Positions 16,429-22,510 of a stretch of 22,510 bases of DNA are shown piece by piece. The notes below the pieces were generated by a model. That model worked only from the letters and a program-made list of their open reading frames with translations. It had not been told where the DNA came from and searched no databases. Position 1 is the first letter of the stretch; each line of letters starts with the position of its first letter. This stretch comes from JBFHES01 sp041584015 (lineage in GTDB: Bacteria > Bacteroidota > Bacteroidia > Bacteroidales > M50B96), in contig JBFHES010000041.1 in assembly GCA_041584015.1 (NCBI GenBank), positions 1 to 22,510 on the forward strand. The letters are read 5' to 3'. The translations under genes and the position numbers were made by a program.

Positions 16429-17061
16429 ATGAGCGTATTAGTAGGAAAAAAAGCACCGCTTTTTAGCAACACAGCAGTAATTAATGGTAGCGAAATCGTT
16501 GAAGGTTTCTCATTAGAACAATTCATTGGCAAGAAAGAAGTAATCTTCTATTTCTATCCAGCTGACTTTACATTTGTTTGCCCAACAGAGATTATTGCTT
16601 TCCAAAACAAAATGGAAGAATTCGACAAAAGGGGTGTTGCTGTTGTTGGTTGTTCTGTTGATTCAGGATTCTCACATTGGAAGTGGTTACAAACAGAGCC
16701 AAAAGACGGTGGAATTAAAGGTGTTAAATATCCATTAGTTGCCGATGCAGCAATGACCATTGCTGAGAACTTTGGAGTATTGGCCGGTGAATATGATTAT
16801 AACGAAGCTGGACAGGCTTTCTTTAATGGAAATCCACAAGCATACCGTGGTCTGTTTTTAATTGACAAAAACGGAGTAGTGCGTCATCAGGTTGTAAACG
16901 ACATGCCTTTAGGTAGAAGCATTGATGAAGCATTACGTGTAATTGATGCATTGCAGTTTCATGAAGAGCATGGCGAAGTTTGCCCGGCAGACTGGCACAA
17001 AGGTGATAAAGCGATGACTGCCTCACAAGACGGAGTTGCTGCTTATCTAGGAAACAAATAA
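16429..17061 (+). CDS. Typical 2-Cys peroxiredoxin (AhpC/Prx1 type)
   Basis: A 210-residue cytoplasmic thiol peroxidase that reduces H2O2 and organic hydroperoxides. The peroxidatic Cys51 lies in FYPADFTFVCPTE, the signature with the conserved Pro, Thr and Cys. The resolving Cys185 lies in GEVCPADW near the C-terminus, where the partner subunit's cysteine is expected in a typical 2-Cys dimer. The tail continues about 25 residues past the resolving Cys, as in sensitive Prx1/AhpC members. The electron donor (AhpF or thioredoxin) is not encoded nearby, so the ahpC symbol is not assigned. Expected to be oxidative-stress induced, though no OxyR-like site was recognised. A single-gene transcript between the -7 box at 16382 and the terminator at 17086. 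Confidence 0.95.
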   Translation: MSVLVGKKAPLFSNTAVINGSEIVEGFSLEQFIGKKEVIFYFYPADFTFVCPTEIIAFQNKMEEFDKRGVAVVGCSVDSGFSHWKWLQTEPKDGGIKGVKYPLVADAAMTIAENFGVLAGEYDYNEAGQAFFNGNPQAYRGLFLIDKNGVVRHQVVNDMPLGRSIDEALRVIDALQFHEEHGEVCPADWHKGDKAMTASQDGVAAYLGNK

Positions 17062-17085
17062 AAAGTTGTCCATAATAAATTTGAT

Positions 17086-17113
17086 AAAGCATCCTGCAAA
17101 GGGTGCTTTTTTT
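17086..17113 (+). terminator. Rho-independent terminator of the peroxiredoxin gene
   Basis: AAAGCATCC (17086-17094), loop TGCAAA, then GGGTGCTTT (17101-17109), a 9-bp stem with one T-G wobble, followed by a T-rich tract. It lies 24 nt after the stop. Confidence 0.85.
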
Positions 17114-17120
17114 ATTTTTG
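17113..17120 (+). promoter_or_regulatory. -7 element (TATTTTTG) fused to the terminator T-tract, upstream of pabB
   Basis: An exact TAnnTTTG match that begins in the T-tract of the peroxiredoxin terminator and ends 4 nt before the pabB ATG. Transcription from it would begin about at the start codon, giving a leaderless mRNA. No TTG at the usual -33 spacing. Confidence 0.4.
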
Positions 17121-17124
17121 CAAG

Positions 17125-18435
17125 ATGAGGAGAAAAAGCAGCTTTCGGATAAAGGATGTAACGACATTTAAATCGTGTCTTATTGAATGGGCTGGCATGC
17201 AAAATCCCTCAGTCATTCTAGACAGTCATTTTTACAATTCAAACAAACACTATAAATATCCTTACTCAAGATACGATTGCATAGTGGCAAGCGGTGTTGA
17301 TGAATGGGTGCCTTTGCCGGAAGAAGCAGTTTTCGAACACTTAAAACAATTCAAATCAAGCAATAATGATTGGCTTTTTGGATATCTCTCATACGATATA
17401 AAGAATGAATTGGAAAAGCTTTCTTCTAATAATTCGGACGGTTTAAAGTTTCCAAACGCAAAGTTTTTTGTACCACAAGTAGTTCTTCTTCTCAATGGGA
17501 ATACGCTGGAGATCGAATACAAGGATAAGTCTCATACAGTAGAATCGATAACACAATTATTTAAGGAAATAAACACGTGTTCTTCATCCAATAAGCAAGT
17601 AAGAGAAAAAATAGCACTCAAACAGCGCATTTCAAAAGAAGAATATGTAAGGCACGTATCCGAAATAATTAAGCACATCAAACAGGGCGACATTTATGAA
17701 CTCAATTATTGCATGGAGTTTTTTAATGAGCATATCGCCATCAAACCATTTGAGGTTTATCAGAAACTGATGCAGGTTTCACCAACACCATTCTCGGTTT
17801 ATCTTTCAATGGATGAGATTCATCTAATGTCCGCAACTCCTGAACGCTTTATCTATAAAACTGCAGACAAATTAGTTTCGCAACCAATTAAGGGCACCAT
17901 CAGGCGCGGACAAGATACCGTTGAAGACGAAGCTTTAAAGCATCAGCTAAAAACAGATACAAAAGAGATTGCAGAAAATGTGATGATTGTTGATCTTGTG
18001 CGCAATGACCTGTCGAGAAGTGCAGCCAGGGGAAGCGTTCAAGTTGAAGAATTATGTGGAATCTACACATTTAAGCAGGTTCATCAAATGATATCAACCA
18101 TTAGTTGCAAGCTCGACGATAAGGTAAACGCGATTGATGCCATAAAGTATGCATTTCCGATGGGCTCGATGACTGGGGCTCCAAAAATCCGAGCCATGGA
18201 GCTTATTGAAAAATTTGAACAAAGCAAACGTGGCATCTTCTCCGGAGCTGTTGGCTACATTTCTCCCAACGGTGATTTTGACTTCAATGTGATCATACGC
18301 AGCATTCTGTATAATTCGCGGAACAATTACCTTAGCTATTCGGTTGGCGGAGCAATTACCGCCAAGAGTAATCCAGAGAGCGAGTACGCCGAATGTATGC
18401 TGAAGGCATCAGCAATGAAAAAAGCATTACAATAA
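17125..18435 (+). CDS. pabB: Aminodeoxychorismate synthase component I (PabB)
   Basis: A 436-residue chorismate-utilising enzyme. With ammonia from a PabA glutaminase it converts chorismate to 4-amino-4-deoxychorismate for folate synthesis. The chorismate-binding domain occupies about residues 165-436: GDIYELNYC (188-196), SATPERF (236-242), PIKGTIRRG (254-262), DLVRNDLSR (290-298), FPMGSMTGAPKIRAMELIE (344-362) and the C-terminal VGGAITAKSNPESEYAE. Lys256 in PIKGT is the PabB nucleophile; anthranilate synthase TrpE has Ala in this position, which decides the call. The N-terminal 160 residues are the divergent lid half, shorter than in E. coli as is usual for Bacteroidota. No pabA or pabC is in the window. 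It ends 4 nt from the convergent M16 gene with no clear terminator between. Confidence 0.92.
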   Translation: MRRKSSFRIKDVTTFKSCLIEWAGMQNPSVILDSHFYNSNKHYKYPYSRYDCIVASGVDEWVPLPEEAVFEHLKQFKSSNNDWLFGYLSYDIKNELEKLSSNNSDGLKFPNAKFFVPQVVLLLNGNTLEIEYKDKSHTVESITQLFKEINTCSSSNKQVREKIALKQRISKEEYVRHVSEIIKHIKQGDIYELNYCMEFFNEHIAIKPFEVYQKLMQVSPTPFSVYLSMDEIHLMSATPERFIYKTADKLVSQPIKGTIRRGQDTVEDEALKHQLKTDTKEIAENVMIVDLVRNDLSRSAARGSVQVEELCGIYTFKQVHQMISTISCKLDDKVNAIDAIKYAFPMGSMTGAPKIRAMELIEKFEQSKRGIFSGAVGYISPNGDFDFNVIIRSILYNSRNNYLSYSVGGAITAKSNPESEYAECMLKASAMKKALQ

Positions 18436-18439
18436 CCTG

Positions 18440-19681
18440 CTACTTTTTAGCACTAAGATAATGTAGGGTAGAACAATTGGTCTCGACAAACAATTTGCAA
18501 GCCATTGCCTTCAAATCCTCTCGGCTAATGTTTCTGTATTTACCTACTTCTTTATCCAACAAACCAGCATCACCCAACAATTCAAAATGGCCTAGATTCA
18601 TAGCTTTATTCAAGGCACTCATTTCACCAAATAGCAAGTTCGACTCAACTTTGTTCTTCACCTTTTCTAATTCATACTTGCTAACCAGCTCCTTCTTTAG
18701 CAGATCTATTTCAACTTGAATAGCTGCCTCAGCTTTTGCCATCTTCACACCTTCGCGTAAGGTTCCCATTACGATAAATAAACCAGGATCCATATCTCCG
18801 GAGATGTATGCATTTACTTCGCTAAAAAGCTTTTGCTTTTTCACAAGATTCTGGTGCATTCTTGACGAAGTTCCATTTGATAGAATATCAGATAATAAGT
18901 CGCTCGCATAAAAATCATCATGCAATCGTTCACACATATGATAAACCTTATAAATTGAATCATAAGGTACTGCACGTTCCACTTTTAAATACCTAGCCTC
19001 AGTTTGAATTTCCTCTTGTGGAAGATTTCTTGACGCTACTTCTCTTCGCTCAATTGGGGCAAACCATTTTTCAGCATATTTTTTCACTGTTACCAAATCA
19101 ACATCGCCCACAATACTTAACACTGCATTATTAGGAGCATAATGTTTATTGAAAAAGTCCTTTACATCCTGCATGCTTGCCTCTTCAATGTGTTTTATTT
19201 CTTTACCAATAGTTGCCCATTGATACGGGTGCTTTTTATATGCCAACGGACGTAACTGCAACCATACGTCGCCATAAGGTTGATTCAGATAGCGCTGCTT
19301 ATACTCTTCAATAACAACATTTCGTTGCACCTCCAACCCCTTCTCAGAAAATGCCAAACTCTTCATTCTGTCGGACTCTAGCCAAAATGCAGTCTCCAGG
19401 TTTTCTTTTGGAAGAGAGATGTAATAATTAGTAATGTCGTTATTTGTAAAAGCATTGTTTTCTCCACCAACTTCCTGAAGGGGTTGATCGTAATGTGGAA
19501 TATTTACCGATCCACTAAACATCAAGTGCTCGAACAAGTGGGCAAAACCAGTTTTATCTGGATCTTCATCTTTTGCGCCTACATCATATATCAGATTAAA
19601 AGCAACAAATGGAGTTGAGTTATCGTGATGGTATATTATACGCAAGCCATTAGCCAGCTCAAACTTATCGAATTTCATCAT
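18440..19681 (-). CDS. M16 family zinc metallopeptidase (pitrilysin/processing-peptidase-like)
   Basis: A 413-residue protease. The inverted zinc motif HLFEH is at residues 48-52 and the third ligand Glu near 126 in VVIEEYKQRY, with the usual spacing of about 74. Also typical are GFAHLFEHLMF, EVGGENNAFTNNDITNYY and PLAYKKHPYQWATIGKEIKHIEEA. The 45-kDa size fits the single-chain M16B class found in Bacteroidota, often next to a second inactive M16 gene, which is not present here. No signal peptide is visible, so it may be cytoplasmic. The frame can be extended to a GTG at 19693, but the tandem ATG at 19681 and 19678 match the usual family N-terminus (MMKFDKFELANGL) and I prefer 19681. A -7-like box is at 19716-19709. 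It is separated from the floA operon by a strong terminator. Confidence 0.92.
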   Translation of the reverse strand: MMKFDKFELANGLRIIYHHDNSTPFVAFNLIYDVGAKDEDPDKTGFAHLFEHLMFSGSVNIPHYDQPLQEVGGENNAFTNNDITNYYISLPKENLETAFWLESDRMKSLAFSEKGLEVQRNVVIEEYKQRYLNQPYGDVWLQLRPLAYKKHPYQWATIGKEIKHIEEASMQDVKDFFNKHYAPNNAVLSIVGDVDLVTVKKYAEKWFAPIERREVASRNLPQEEIQTEARYLKVERAVPYDSIYKVYHMCERLHDDFYASDLLSDILSNGTSSRMHQNLVKKQKLFSEVNAYISGDMDPGLFIVMGTLREGVKMAKAEAAIQVEIDLLKKELVSKYELEKVKNKVESNLLFGEMSALNKAMNLGHFELLGDAGLLDKEVGKYRNISREDLKAMACKLFVETNCSTLHYLSAKK

Positions 19682-19708
19682 ACTTTTTGGCACTACTAAT
19701 TATTCAGA

Positions 19709-19716
19709 CAAAAGAA
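19709..19716 (-). promoter_or_regulatory. Possible -7 element (TTCTTTTG) for the M16 gene, abutting a terminator
   Basis: Read on the minus strand, TTCTTTTG is one base off TAnnTTTG. It directly follows the T-tract of the floA terminator and lies 27 nt before the ATG at 19681. Confidence 0.35.
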
Positions 19717-19744
19717 AAAGGAGAAAGTTAACTTTCTCCTTTTT
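19715..19744 (-). terminator. Terminator at the end of the SPOR-clpS-nfeD-floA operon
   Basis: A perfect 30-bp palindrome centred on GTTAAC, with GGAGAAA and TTTCTCC arms flanked by A5 and T5. Read on the minus strand it is a long hairpin followed by a T-rich run, 18 nt after the floA stop. The symmetry would let it act on either strand. Confidence 0.88.
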
Positions 19745-19762
19745 TATTATTGGATTTATTTC

Positions 19763-20752
19763 CTATTTGTTATCGGTTTTATTCGCCTGCCCAGGTTTGG
19801 CAATTGCATCACGCATTCCAGTATCCGCCTCAATATTTCGGTACTTTACATAATCCATAACACCTAAATTTCCGTTTCTAAACGCATCTGCCATTGCTTT
19901 TGGCACTTCAGCTTCAGCTTCAATTACACGAGCACGTGCTTCTTGCGCCTTTGCTTTCATTTCCTGCTCAGAAGCAACCGCCATTGCGCGACGTTCCTCA
20001 GCTTTAGCTTGTGCAATATTCTTATCAGCATTCGCCTGATCCATTTGCAGCTCAGCTCCAATGTTCTTACCTATATCAATATCAGCGATATCAATTGATA
20101 AAATTTCAAATGCGGTACCTGCATCTAATCCTTTCTCAAGAACCACCTTTGAAATTGAATCAGGATTTTCGAGAACAGCCTTGTGCGAATTAGCAGAACC
20201 AATTGAAGACACAATACCTTCACCAACACGGGCAAGTACCGTTTCCTCGCCTGCACCACCAACCAACTGCTTAATATTAGCACGCACAGTTACACGAGCC
20301 TTAGCAATTAGCTGGATACCATCCTTGGCAACCGCTGCAACAGGCGGTGTATTTAAGACCTTTGGATTAACCGACATCTGAACTGCTTCGAATACCTCAC
20401 GTCCGGCAAGGTCGATGGCAGTTGCCATATTAAATCCTAAATCGAGATTCGCCTTTGAGGCAGAAACCAATGCATGCACCACATCCTGAACCCGACCTCC
20501 TGCCAGATAGTGGGCCTCCAGTTCATTATGATTCAATACAAGACCAGCCTTTTTTCCTTCGATTAATGCATTTACAATTATTGATGGTGGTACCTTTCTC
20601 CATCGCATAAATATCAATTGTAAAAGAGGAACGCGTACATCAGACAAAAGAGCCTGAAACCACAATCCTACCGGGATGAAGTAGAAGATTACAAATAAGG
20701 CAACTACTACTACAACAATAATAACTAAGTACAATGTTACTCCTGTTAGCAT
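19763..20752 (-). CDS. floA: Flotillin-like protein FloA
   Basis: A 329-residue membrane scaffold of the FloA (UPF0365/YqfA) family, thought to organise functional membrane microdomains. A hydrophobic segment at residues 6-29 anchors it, with a membrane-dipping stretch following (WFQALLSDVRVPLLQLIFMRWRK is not a classical TM). The SPFH-like region runs about 55-230, with family-typical GGRVQDVVHALVSASKANL, NTPPVAAVAKDGIQLIAKARVTVRAN and GGAGEETVLARVGEGIVSSIGS. Residues 235-285 are Ala/Glu/Lys-rich and probably coiled coil. The end FRNGNLGVMDYVKYRN is also characteristic. Full length with no breaks. It follows an NfeD-family gene by 9 nt, the standard floA-nfeD pairing, so the two products probably act together. 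Confidence 0.96.
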   Translation of the reverse strand: MLTGVTLYLVIIVVVVVALFVIFYFIPVGLWFQALLSDVRVPLLQLIFMRWRKVPPSIIVNALIEGKKAGLVLNHNELEAHYLAGGRVQDVVHALVSASKANLDLGFNMATAIDLAGREVFEAVQMSVNPKVLNTPPVAAVAKDGIQLIAKARVTVRANIKQLVGGAGEETVLARVGEGIVSSIGSANSHKAVLENPDSISKVVLEKGLDAGTAFEILSIDIADIDIGKNIGAELQMDQANADKNIAQAKAEERRAMAVASEQEMKAKAQEARARVIEAEAEVPKAMADAFRNGNLGVMDYVKYRNIEADTGMRDAIAKPGQANKTDNK

Positions 20753-20761
20753 AATTTTATT

Positions 20762-21226
20762 TTATTTTGGTTTTACAACAACTTGATTTCTTTTCACTTC
20801 AACCACTAGCACTTCGGTTTCCTCATCAATAAATGGACCTATTGATTTACCCTCTATTGAAATACCGTTTACCTCAACCATTCCCATTGGAGCCAGACGC
20901 GTTAATGTCAACCCAATATCTCCAACATGAAAATCGTCTTTTCCGTGCACATTTGTTTGACCGGTTATTTCAGATTTTAGCGCTAATCGTTTCCAGGTAT
21001 CAGACTTTAATGCATAATATAAAAGGATGATGGCGACCAGGATTATCGCTGCGAGAAAATAATGTCCTGTAGGACTGCCATATGCATCATAGGCTAAATA
21101 TACGCTACCGCCTAATAATAGCACGCCGCCAATTCCGGCAATGGTTACGCCAGGAACGACAAAAAACTCCAACAACACTAATGCAATTCCAAAAACTACG
21201 AGCAATATAATTCCTAATACAGTCAT
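20762..21226 (-). CDS. NfeD family membrane protein (short form)
   Basis: A 154-residue inner-membrane protein. About three hydrophobic segments lie at residues 3-22, 27-47 and 56-73. The C-terminal region (about 95-154) is the NfeD OB-fold-like domain, with GDIGLTLTRLAPMGMVEVNG and a VLVVEVKRNQVVVKP end typical of the family. It lacks the N-terminal ClpP-like serine protease domain of long NfeD proteins, so it is the short type paired with flotillins. The gene lies between clpS (11 nt) and floA (9 nt) in one operon. Role inferred: a membrane partner of FloA. Confidence 0.93.
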   Translation of the reverse strand: MTVLGIILLVVFGIALVLLEFFVVPGVTIAGIGGVLLLGGSVYLAYDAYGSPTGHYFLAAIILVAIILLYYALKSDTWKRLALKSEITGQTNVHGKDDFHVGDIGLTLTRLAPMGMVEVNGISIEGKSIGPFIDEETEVLVVEVKRNQVVVKPK

Positions 21227-21237
21227 ATCAATTTTTT

Positions 21238-21516
21238 TTAATCGATTGTTGCAGATAAACCCCGAATAATTAATGCATCCTTCATGGATTTTAATTCATC
21301 AAACGCACCTTTTTTTACATCACATTTACCACTAAGATGAGCAATAGTGGCACACTGTTCTGCCTGAATCATTTCATGTTCGCATACCTTAATTAATGAT
21401 TCAACCACAAAGTCGAAGGTATTAATTTCATCATTATGTAAAATTAAAAAATGAGCATTATCCTCTTCCACTTCAAACAGCTCATCATGTTCTTCTCTTA
21501 CTTTCATAAACAGCAA
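21238..21516 (-). CDS. clpS: ATP-dependent Clp protease adaptor ClpS
   Basis: A 92-residue N-end-rule adaptor that delivers proteins with bulky hydrophobic N-terminal residues to ClpA(C)P. LILHNDEINTFDFVVESL (residues 24-41) is the ClpS core. Asn28, Asp29 and His60 correspond to the E. coli N-degron pocket residues N34, D35 and H66; the third acidic residue, D36 in E. coli, is Glu30 here. GKCDVKKGAFDELK and the RGLSATI end are typical of the Bacteroidota form. The N-terminal acidic extension (about 1-20) is the flexible segment that engages the Clp ATPase. The second Met (residue 4) is an equally likely start. It sits 15 nt after the SPOR gene and 11 nt before the nfeD-type gene, so translation of the operon is tightly packed. 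Confidence 0.92.
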   Translation of the reverse strand: MLFMKVREEHDELFEVEEDNAHFLILHNDEINTFDFVVESLIKVCEHEMIQAEQCATIAHLSGKCDVKKGAFDELKSMKDALIIRGLSATID

Positions 21517-21531
21517 ACTAATTCTTCAAAG

Positions 21532-22510
21532 TTAGCGATTGTTAATTAATCTGATTGCCTCACTCACCGTAATTTTTTCATATCCTTTAAAAGCAATTAC
21601 AAATGAATCTGGTGCTCCTCTCTCAATCAATTCAATCCGCGCACTAATTGCATCTTGATAATTTTCAAAATCGCCAATGGTATAGACTCTTTTATCCACA
21701 TCTAAAAAATCGCTGAGCGTATACGTTCCAGCAATTTCAATAAATTTAGCAATAATATCATCAGGTGCCTGCTCAATATACGAGGCAATTTGGATTTTAA
21801 AAATAATGGCATCCTCCTGCACAATGGGTTCCGCTTTTGAAGAAACCCGTTTCACTGCCTTACTCTGTTTTTCATTAACTTCTGACTTTATGGCTGGCTT
21901 CATTCTTGGGATTACTCTACTCCCATTAACATACTGAACGACAAAGGCATCAGAAAAACCAAGAGCGCGCACCATTGTTTGGTGGGTTTGGGCGTCTTTC
22001 TCCGACTGGAATTGGCCTGCATAGTACTTGAAGTTATTTCCAACTGGTTCAATATAAACCTGACTTAAGCCTCTAAAGTGCTCAAGGTCATAACGCCGAT
22101 TCAACACCGCAATCTGAACCGTATAAAAACGCCCTACCTCCTTTGTTATACTGCTAAGCTCGCCACTTAGAACCGACTTAGAAGATGAGGTATCATGCTT
22201 TACTGTTTTTTCCTCCTGAACCGAAAGTCCAAGCTTTGATACAAAGGCATCCTTCACAAAATTTTCCTGGATGTATTGCGCATAGTCGCGTGCCTCCTTA
22301 TAAGCATTAAACTTACCCAACGAATATTTATACAACTTTGATCCTGAAACTGGTATTCGATAGAGATCTGTTGATTCTTTAGCCAACCAAAGCGCATTAG
22401 GAGCCTTGGCAAATACTCCAATCTGCACGGAATAAAACAATTCCTCTGAACCATTCAAGTCCTTTACCTGAGAAACTTGTTTTGTGTTCCCCATAATTCC
22501 GGCTAAAATA
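21532..22510 (-). CDS. SPOR-repeat protein, probably 5'-truncated by the window edge
   Basis: The frame runs to the right edge without a stop. The first ATG in the window is at 22494, but the upstream codons read ILAGI, a hydrophobic stretch that could be the end of a signal or membrane segment, so the true start may lie outside. Numbering from 22494 (320 residues), three SPOR-like repeats are visible: residues 20-86 (FYSVQIGVF, YKYSLGKFNAYKEA), 123-186 (FYTVQIAVL, KYYAGQFQSEKDA) and 231-304 (IFKIQIASY, RVYTIGDFENYQDA). Charged Ser/Lys-rich linkers separate them. SPOR domains bind denuded peptidoglycan glycan strands and localise proteins to division sites, so this is probably an envelope protein. 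It heads the operon with clpS, nfeD-type and floA, 15 nt from clpS. Confidence 0.8.
   Translation of the reverse strand, partial: ILAGIMGNTKQVSQVKDLNGSEELFYSVQIGVFAKAPNALWLAKESTDLYRIPVSGSKLYKYSLGKFNAYKEARDYAQYIQENFVKDAFVSKLGLSVQEEKTVKHDTSSSKSVLSGELSSITKEVGRFYTVQIAVLNRRYDLEHFRGLSQVYIEPVGNNFKYYAGQFQSEKDAQTHQTMVRALGFSDAFVVQYVNGSRVIPRMKPAIKSEVNEKQSKAVKRVSSKAEPIVQEDAIIFKIQIASYIEQAPDDIIAKFIEIAGTYTLSDFLDVDKRVYTIGDFENYQDAISARIELIERGAPDSFVIAFKGYEKITVSEAIRLINNR

Noticed and set aside
17125..18435. Anthranilate synthase TrpE as an alternative for the chorismate-binding enzyme.
   Set aside because: Lys256 in PIKGT and the shorter length indicate PabB; no trp genes are nearby.
19682..19693. A GTG start giving four extra residues on the M16 protease.
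   Set aside because: The tandem ATG at 19681 and 19678 fits the family N-terminus and needs no unusual start codon.
1..22510. CRISPR arrays, tRNA or rRNA genes, insertion sequences, phage genes and attachment sites.
   Set aside because: No regularly spaced repeats, cloverleaf sequences, transposase motifs or terminal inverted repeats were seen on either strand.

Overview
The window looks like a chromosomal segment of a Bacteroidota bacterium, probably free-living. The sequence is AT-rich, several proteins end in type IX secretion (T9SS, Por) sorting domains, Shine-Dalgarno sequences are mostly absent, and several starts are preceded by the Bacteroidota -7 element TAnnTTTG. The order cannot be fixed from sequence alone. 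There is no rRNA, tRNA, CRISPR array, insertion sequence or phage gene.

Layout. (1) 1-1052, minus: the N-terminal part of an exported surface protein with an FN3-like module and the start of a lamin-tail domain, cut by the window edge. (2) 1389-4292, plus: a long-chain acyl-CoA synthetase and a TraB/GumN-family protein, separated by 141 nt with a consensus -7 box. (3) 4611-12104, plus: two giant tandem family C25 (gingipain-type) cysteine proteases. The first is lysine-gingipain-like (Kgp) and the second arginine-gingipain-like (RgpB); both end in the same adhesin/Ig/T9SS tail. A rho-independent terminator follows. (4) 12167-12974: a GNAT acetyltransferase and a convergent small RRM RNA-binding protein sharing a bidirectional terminator. 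(5) 13169-16084, minus: a large T9SS adhesin-like protein with a LamG-like domain and repeated Ig-like modules. (6) 16429-18435, plus: a typical 2-Cys peroxiredoxin and PabB. (7) 18440-22510, minus: an M16 metallopeptidase, preceded by a terminator-bounded operon reading SPOR-repeat protein, ClpS, NfeD-family protein, FloA.

How the genes work together. The surface and secreted group (partial FN3/LTD protein, two C25 proteases, LamG protein) suggests a cell that degrades and binds extracellular polymers through the T9SS. The protease pair would give complementary Lys and Arg cleavage, together trypsin-like. The right-hand operon combines envelope and membrane-microdomain functions (SPOR, NfeD, FloA) with the N-end-rule adaptor ClpS. 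The remaining genes are housekeeping: fatty-acid activation, folate precursor synthesis, peroxide detoxification.

The most interesting feature is the tandem Kgp-like/RgpB-like pair. It retains recognisable specificity residues, and the second protein has an Rgp-like propeptide junction. This is a new arrangement of a known family rather than a wholly unknown system.
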